Source: Cyclobacteriaceae bacterium (GTDB lineage: Bacteria; Bacteroidota; Bacteroidia; Cytophagales; Cyclobacteriaceae). Taken from it: DNA of 32,434 nucleotides. A model generated the notes under the pieces. It had not been told where the DNA came from. It did not search any database and worked only from the letters and a program-made list of their open reading frames with translations. Positions 9,101 to 18,100 of this stretch are shown piece by piece; within the stretch, counting starts at the first letter, position 1, and every line of letters starts with the position of its first letter. The stretch is from NCBI GenBank assembly GCA_016787625.1, contig JAEUUD010000017.1:1-32434 (forward strand), written 5' to 3'. The position numbers and the translations under genes were made by a program.

Positions 9101-12100
9101 TGGCTGCGTAGGATATTCCATCGATGGGCGTGAAGTTGACAGACGATATTGGTCGTACAACTACGATTCTTTTAGCTCCGTCGCCCGCTGCAAAATTGAT
9201 TCGCATCTGTGTAGAGTAGACAGATGTGAACGTGATGGAGTCAGCATTGAATGTTGGAGCATTCGGACCAACAGGCTCAACAATCGTTACAACCTGATTG
9301 GCGCCAATGTTGATGAGTTTCTGCACTGTTCCTGACGGCCAGTATATGGTGACAGAGTCGACTTGAGAAGCAGCTGCAAGACCAAAGTGCTGGACCAGGG
9401 AGTTCTGTGAGGCCAGTCCGGTTTCGCTGGTGATTTCGCGAATCTGAGTGAGTCCTCCGGCATGGGCTCTGATGCGGGCGCCGATGGCTGACCTATTGGA
9501 GGTTGTACCCTGAAGGTTGAATTTGACCCACTTGTTGCCATTGCCGACGTTTCTGTATAACGCGGGTGGCTGAAGGGCGTTGAAAGTGGCGGAGAAAATA
9601 TCAAGGAAGCCGTCGCTGTTGGCATCTCCAAGTGCTACATGCGCTAAAGCTGAATTGGGCACTGGGATGAAGGACTGTACACCCGAAAGGACTTGAGTGA
9701 ATGAGCCTGAGCCATTATTCAGGTAGACATTGACGCCGGTGTTTCCGGCTCTGCTGTTGTGAACGACAAGGTCTATGTCGCCATCATTGTCCAGGTCACC
9801 AAATGAGCTTGCACGTCCCCTCACGTCAGCTCCCAGGCGAATGGTAGAAGACTGGCTGGAGAAATTACCTGCGCCATCATTGATATAGAACGTGCTTGGT
9901 ATGCCTACAGGAGAGGCGTTCATGGCGAAGAAATCCAGGTCGCCATCGTTATCGATGTCGGCCCATGACCCGCCGCGGGCGATCGTGAGGTCCTCTGTGC
10001 TGATGATGTTGGAGGATTGGTAGGAATAAAATCCAATGCTGTCTTGCCGGAAGAGGTTATTGAAGCCAGAATTGGGAGTCTTACCAATCTGGACAAAGTC
10101 CATGTCGCGGTCGTTGTCGTAGTCGGCAAAGGCGAGCATCCAGTCGGCACCCATTGGAAGGGATACAGGAGCTAAGGCAAAGTTCCCACTGCCGAGGTTC
10201 CTGTAAACTTTCGTGGGCTGACCGGCATCAACGATAAAGAGGTCAACCAGTCCGTCGTTGTCATAGTCAGACCATGTGCCGCCATCGGCGAGTTGGTCGA
10301 GAGCAATCTTTGTGAAGGTTTTGTTTCCATTGTTAAGGTAGAATGCGCCTCTGGAATCGGTGAGCAAGTTGAACCCAACATCTCCCACGTAGAAGTCCAG
10401 GTCACCGTCATTGTCGTAGTCAGCCCAGGAGATGTTCCTTGGGCCATCGTCAGTAGGCATACCGGCACTCGTCAGGCGGGTGAAGACTCCATTCTCGTTT
10501 TCATAGAGGTCAACGGAGCGACCGGTCAAGCCGCTTTGAAGGTTGCTGATGGCCAGGTCATCATCGCCGTCATTATCGAAGTCTGCCCAGAAGCCGCCGT
10601 ATGAATCGGAGGGTGTGCCGTTGATAATGCCGTCATTTTGAGGCCAGGTGAACAAGACCTGAGCACCAGGAGTTACAACAGCCAGGCCGTAGGTTGCGCT
10701 ATTGAGTTGAAGACCTGGAACCAGGGTGCTCGTGACGCGAAGTTGATAGTTTCCGGCATCGGCAGGAGCCACAGAAGGGAAGTTTAATGTGTTGCTAGTA
10801 GCTCCAGCGACAGGCACGACACCTTTGTACCATTGGTATTGATTGGCCGACCCGCCAACAGGGACTGCAGCAGTCCACGAATTACCTTGGACTATATTGG
10901 ATGCAGTTCCAGCCGGCCCGATAGGATTCTGGGGGATGTACTGGAATGTGGCAACGGAATCTATGGGCTCAAGGTCCTCGAAAGTCAGAGCGTTGTTGGT
11001 AACGATGAGGGTAGAGAGATGATGGAGTCCATGGATTGGAGCAAGTGATGTTAGCGTGGTCTGGTTCAGGTTGAGCGTTGTCAGTTCAGTCAAAGCACTG
11101 AAACTAGTTGGAAGACCGGGAGCAAGCAGGAAGCCTCCGGAGAGGTTTAATGTTTTCAGTCCGGTTAAAGAACCGAATGAAGCGGGCATAACTCCGGAAA
11201 CGCTATTCGATGGCAGGGATATACCGGTCACTCTCTGATCGGCTATTGTGATACCATACCATGTGTTGACATCGGCTGTTAGCCAGTTGGTTTTGTTTGG
11301 CCAGTTGACACCGTTCATGGCATTGTAGAAAGCCACCAGCGCCAGAGAGTCTGATGTTACAACGGTGTATGAGGGTGGCGTGACTCCTTCAACAATGGTG
11401 AGCATTTGACCCGCGGGGATGTTGTTTGCTTTTTGGATCAAACCCGACGGCCAGTAGATGGTGAGAGAGTCGACTTGAGAAGCAGTAGCCAGGCCGAAAT
11501 GCTGGACCAGTGAGTTCTGCGATGCCAAGCCGGTTTCACTGGTTATTTCACGGATCTGTGTCAGGCCTCCGGCATGGGTTCTGATGCGGGCACCGATCGC
11601 TGACCTGTTGGAGGTTGTGCCCTGGAGTTTGAATTTGACCCACTTGTTGCTGTTGCCCACGTTTCTATACAAAGCAGGTGGCTGGAAGGCGTTGAAAGAA
11701 GCTGAGAAAATATCCAGGAAGCCGTCGCTGTTTGCATCACCCAAAGAGACATGAGATAGAAATGAATTGGGTATGGGAATAAATGACTGTACACCGGAAA
11801 GGACTTGAGTGAATGTGCCCGAGCCGTTATTCAGGTATACATTGACGCCGGTGTTTCCGGCTCTGCCATTGTGAACGACAAGGTCAACGTCGCCGTCATT
11901 GTCCAGATCACCGAAAGAGCTTGCGCGCCCTCTCACGTCTGCTCCCAATCTGACGGTAGAAGATTGACTTGAGAAATTTCCAGTACCATCATTGATATGG
12001 AACGTACTGGGTGTGCCTGCCGTAGTAGCATTCATGGCAAAGAAATCCAGGTCGCCATCGTTATCGATGTCAGCCCAGGATCCCCCTCGTGATTGTGTTA

Positions 12101-15100
12101 AGTCTTCCGTGCTGATGGTGCTGGAGGATTGATAGGAATAGAACCCGGCACTGTCTTGGCGGAAGAGGTTGTTGAATCCGGAGTTGGGGGTTTTGCCCAC
12201 CTGAACAAAGTCCATGTCGCGGTCGTTGTCGTAGTCGGCAAAGGAGAGCATCCAGTCGGCGCCCATAGGCAGGGAGACAGGGGCGAGAGTGAAGTTTCCA
12301 TTGCCCATGTTTCGATAAATGACCGTTGGTTGACCGGCATCGACGATAAAGAGGTCAACGAGTCCATCGTTGTCATAATCGGACCAAGTGCCGCCGTCGG
12401 CGAGTTGATCAAGAGCGATTTTGGTGAAGGTTTTATTTCCGTTGTTACGATAGAAGGCACCTTTGAAATCAGTAAGAAGGTTGAAGGCAATGTCACCTAC
12501 ATAGAAGTCGAGGTCGCCATCGTTGTCGTAGTCAGCCCAGGAGATGTTTCTTGGACCGTCGTCGGTGGGCATACCGGCATTTGTCAACCGGGTGAAGACA
12601 CCATTGACGTTTTCATAGAGATCGACAGACCGGCCGGTGAGTCCGCTTTGGAGGTTGCTGATGGCCAGGTCATCGTCACCGTCATTGTCGATGTCGGCCC
12701 AGTAGCCGCCGTAAGAATCGGAGGGTGTCGTGTTGATGATACCGTCATTTTGAGGCCAGGTGAACATTGTCTGAGCACCGGCAGTGATGACGATGAGTGT
12801 GCTGATGGAACTATTGATCGTCAGGCCAGGCACCAATGGACTGGTCACACGGAGTTGGTAGCCACCAGCATCTCCGGCTGTGACAGCAGGGAAGTTCAAA
12901 GTATTGGTCGTAGCCCCGGCGACAGGGGAAGCACCTTTATACCATTGGTACTGATTGGCCGAACCACCGACTGGGTATGTGGCTGTCCACGAATTGCCAA
13001 GGACGATATTGGACGCAGGCGGTGCAGGAATCAGAGCGTTCTGAGGAATGTACTGGAAGTTGGCGACGGAGTCGATCGGCTCCAGGTCTTCGAAAGTGAG
13101 AGAGTTGTTGGTAACGATGAGCGTTGAAAGCTGATGCAGATCATGGATCGGAGCAAGCGATGTTAGGGTATTTGCGTTAAGGTTAAGGTATGATAGTTGA
13201 GTTAACGCACTGAAGTTGGCAGGTAGTCCTGGGGCAGCAAGGATAGCTCCAGATAAGTTTAGTGATTCCAGCCCTGTCAGGGAGGTAAATGAAGCAGGCA
13301 TGATTCCATTGACGCTGTTGTTGGGCAGTGCGATACCGCTCACTCTCTGGTTGGCTATCGAAATACCGTACCATGTGTTGACGTCTCCTGTGAGCCAGTT
13401 GGTTTTATTGATCCAGTTGGCTCCGTTCATGGCATTGTAGAAAGCCACCAGCGCCAGTGAGTCTGAAGTGACGACTGTATAGGAGGGAGGGGTTACGCCT
13501 TCAACAATGGTAAGCATTTGACCCGCAGGGATGTTGTTTGCTTTTTGAACCAAACCCGACGGCCAGTAGATGGTGAGAGAGTCGACTTGAGAAGCAGCAG
13601 CCAGGCCGAAGTGCTGGACCAGGGAGTTCTGTGAAGCCAATCCGGTTTCACTGGTGATTTCACGAATCTGTGTTAGACCTCCTGCATGTGTTCTGATGCG
13701 GGCACCGATCGCTGACCTGTTGGAGGTTGTACCCTGGAGTTTGAATTTGACCCACTTGTTGGCATTCCCCACGTTTCGGTACAAAGCAGGCGGCTGTAAG
13801 GCATTAAAAGAAGCTGAGAAAATATCCAGGAAGCCATCGCTGTTGGCATCGCCAATTGAGACATGAGAGAGGAACGAGTTGGGCACAGGGATAAAAGACT
13901 GCACGCCGGAAAGGACTTGAGAGAAGGTGCCTGAGCCGTTGTTGAGGTAGACATTGACACCGGTGTTACCAGCTAAACCATTGTGAACGACGAGATCAAC
14001 ATCACCATCGTTATCCAGGTCACCGAACGAACTTGCACGTCCTCTCACGTCAGCCCCGAGGCGGATGGTAGAAGACTCGCTGGAGAAATTACCTGCACCG
14101 TCGTTGATATAGAATGTGCTGGGCACACCGATAGGGGTGCTGTTCATGGCAAAGAAATCCATGTCGCCATCATTGTCAATGTCGGCCCACGATCCTCCCC
14201 GTGCTGATTGAAGGTTATCGGTACTGATGATGCTGGAGGACTGGTAGGAATAGGATCCAATGCTGTCTTGCCTGAAGAGGTTGTTGAAGCCAGAGTTGGG
14301 GGTCTTTCCCACCTGGACAAAATCCATGTCGCGGTCATTGTCGTAGTCGGCAAAGGAGAGCATCCAGTCGGCACCCATTGGCAGTGATACGGGAGCCAGG
14401 GCGAAGTTTCCGCCACCGAGGTTTCGGTAGACAACCGTAGGCTGACCGGCATCGACGATGAACAAGTCGACCAGTCCGTCTTTGTCATAGTCAGACCATG
14501 TGCCACCGTCTGCGAGTTGATCGAGTGCGATTTTGGTGAAGGTTTTATTTCCGTTGTTACGGTAGAAGGCACCTTTGAAATCAGTAAGAAGGTTGAAGGC
14601 AATGTCTCCGACATAGAAGTCGAGATCGCCATCGTTGTCGTAGTCAGCCCAGGAGATATTCCTTGGTCCATCGTCGGTAGGCATGCCTGCGCCGGTCAGG
14701 CGGGTGAAGACACCGTTGATGTTTTCATAGAGGTCGACAGAACGGCCGGTGATTCCGCTTTGAAGATTGCTGATGGCCAGGTCATCGTCACCATCGTTGT
14801 CGATGTCGGCCCAATAGCCGCCATAAGAATCGGAGGGGATGTCATTAATGATGCCGTCATTTTGTGGCCAGGTGAACAGAGTCTGAGCGCCGGCTGTGAC
14901 GACAGAAAGGGTGTTGGTAGCACTGTTAATTGTCAAGCCAGGCACCAGGGGACTGGTGATACGGAGTTGGTAGCTACCGGCATCTCCGGCTGTGACAGCT
15001 GGGAAGTTCAAAGTATTGGTGGTAGCACCCGCAACAGGTGATGCGCCTTTATACCATTGGTATTGATTGGCTGAACCTCCGACGGAGTATGTGGCTGTCC

Positions 15101-18100
15101 AGGTATTGCCAAGTACAATGTTGGCTGCAGGAGATACTGGAATCAGAGCATTCTGAGGGACGTACTGGAAGTTGGCAATGGAATCGATCGGCTCAAGGTC
15201 TTCGAAAGTGAGAGCGTTGTTGGTAACGATGAGCGTTGAAAGCTGATGGAGTCCAAGGATAGGCGTCAATGAGGTAAGTGTGGCTGCATTGAGGTTGAGG
15301 GTAGTGAGTTCCTCCAGTGCGCTGAAGTTAGCAGGAAGTCCTGGGGCATTGAGGAAGGCGCCTGACAGGTTGAGTGTTTGCAGTCCGGTAAGGGATGTGA
15401 AGGACGCAGGCATCACACCAACAATGTTGTTGCCGGGGAGTGTAATACCGCTCACTCTCTGATTACCGTCGACAATGATGCCGTACCATGTGTTGACCTC
15501 AGCTGTGAGCCAGTTGGTTTTATTGGTCCAGTTGGCTCCGTTCATGGCATTGTAGAAAGCCACCAGTGCCAGAGAGTCTGAAGGAATGACGGTGTATGAC
15601 GGAGGATTGAAACCTTCGGTCACAACCACCACCTGATTAGAAGCAATGTTGTTGATTTTCTGAACTGTTCCGGATGGCCAGTAGATGGTGAGTGAGTCAA
15701 CCTGAGAAGCTCCAGCAAGCCCAAAGTGTTGAACCAGGGAGTTCTGTGAAGCCAAACCTGTTTCACTGGTTATTTCACGGATCTGTGTCAGGCCTCCAGC
15801 ATGGGTTCTGATGCGGGCACCGATCGCTGACCTGTTTGAGGCAGTTCCCTGGAGTTTGAACTTAACCCACTTGTTGGAGTTACCCACATTTCGGTACAGA
15901 GCGGGTGGCTGAAGGGCGTTGAAAGTGGCGGAGAAAATATCCAGAAAGCCATCGCTGTTGGCGTCTCCAAGTGCAACCTGAGATCCAAGTGGATTGGGTA
16001 CTGGGATGAAGGACTGGACGCCGGAAAGGACTTGAGTAAAGTTACCCGAGCCATTATTCAGATAAACATTGACGCCGGTGTTTCCGGCTTTGCCATTGTG
16101 AACAACCAAGTCAACATCGCCGTCATTATCCAGGTCACCGAATGAACTCGCGCGTCCACGCACATCTGCTCCAAGGATGATGGTAGAAGACTGGCTGGAG
16201 AAATTGCCTGAGCCATCATTGATATAGAAAGTGCTGGGAATGCCTGCTGTAGAAGCGTTCATGGCAAAGAAATCCAGGTCGCCGTCATTATCGATGTCGG
16301 CCCAGGATCCACCCCGGGCAAAGGTGAGATTTTCGGTGCTGATGATGCTGGAAGACTGATAGGAATAGGATCCAATGCTGTCTTGCCGGAAGAGGTTGTT
16401 GAATCCGGAATTGGGGGTTTTGCCCACTTGGACGAAATCCATGTCGCGGTCGTTGTCGTAGTCGGCGAAAGACAACATCCAGTCGGCACCCATAGGAAGA
16501 GAGACGGGAGCCAGGGCGAAGTTTCCATTGCCGAGGTTTCGGTAGACGACAGTAGGCTGACCGGCATCCATGATGAACAAGTCGACCAGCCCATCGTTGT
16601 CATAATCGGACCATGTGCCGCCGTCGGCGAGTTGATCGAGAGCGATTTTGGTGAAGGTTTTATTTCCGTTGTTACGATAGAAGGCACCTTTGAAATCAGT
16701 AAGAAGGTTGAAGGCAATGTCTCCGATATAAAAGTCCAGGTCACCGTCGTTGTCATAGTCAGCCCAGGAGATGTTTCTAGGGCTGTCATCGGTAGGCATA
16801 CCGGCACTTGTCAGGCGGGTGAATACACCATTGACGTTTTCATAGAGGTCAACAGAACGGCCTGTCGACCCATTTTGAAGGTTGCTGATAGCCAGGTCAT
16901 CGTCGCCGTCGTTGTCGATGTCGGCCCAATAGCCACCGTAAGAGTCAGAAGGCGTGTCATTGATGATGCCGTCATTCTGAGGCCAAGTGAAATATGTCTG
17001 AGCACCAGGTGCGACAACGGCCAGCGTGTAGGCTTGGCTATTAAGGGTAAGTCCGGGAATGAGCGGACTGGTGATGCGGAGCTGATAACTTCCTGCATCG
17101 CCAGGAGCGACAGCGGGGAAGGTCAGGGTATTGGTAGTAGCTCCGGCAACCGGGGTGGCTCCTCTGTACCACTGGTATTGATTGGCCGAACCGCCAACGG
17201 GGACGACAGCCGACCATGAGTAGCCCTGAATGATATTGGAAACTAACCCGGCAGGTCCGACAGGATTCTGGGGAATGTACTGGAAGTTGGCAATGGAATC
17301 GATAGGCTCCAGGTCCTCGAAGGTCAGGGAGTTGTTGGTAACGATGAGGGTAGTGAGGTGCTGGAGGCCGTAAATCGGCACCAAGGAAGTAAGTGATGTC
17401 GAATTGAGATTGAGCGATGATAATTGAGTCAAGGCACTGAAGCTGGCTGGAAGACCAGGGGCACCCAGGAAACCAATGGAGAGGTTGAGTGTTTTCAATC
17501 CGGTTAGGGAACCGAATGAAGCCGGCATCGTTCCGGAAACACTATTGGATGGAAGTGAAATGCCAGTCACCCTGCGATTGATGTCAACGGTGATACCGTA
17601 CCAGGTATTGACATCACCTGTAAGCCAGTTGGTTTTGTTGATCCAGTTGGCTCCATTCATCGAATTATAGAATGCGACCAAGGCGAGGGAATCTGAAGGG
17701 ATGACGGTGTAGTCGGGCGGGTTCATTCCCTCAGTCACAGTAAGCAATTGGTTGGGGACGACATTGTTGAGTTTTTGGATCGTTCCCGAGGGCCAATAAA
17801 TAGTGACCGAATCAATTTGTGCCGCTGCTCCAATACCAAAGTGCTGCGATAAGGATGTTTGTGCGGCAAGTCCTGACTGGGTGGTGACTTCCCGGATTTG
17901 CATGAGACTGCCCGTGTAGATTTTGATTCGGGCGCCAACGCCGGAGCGGTTGGATGCTGTACCCTGAAGCCTGAACTTAATCCACTTGTTGGCTCCACCA
18001 AGATTGCGATACAGTGCTGGTGGTTGTAAAATGCTGAAGGTTGATGAGAAGATATCCAGAAAGCCGTCATTGTTGGCATCTCCAAGAGAAGCCTGCGCTA

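Noticed and set aside
12129..13127. A 332-codon plus-strand open frame opposite the giant gene, with a similar one at 16383-17219
   Set aside because: They lie antisense to the propeller repeats, recur at the 2.1 kb period, and have compositions dictated by the D-N-D-G codons on the other strand. No start context or domain supports them.
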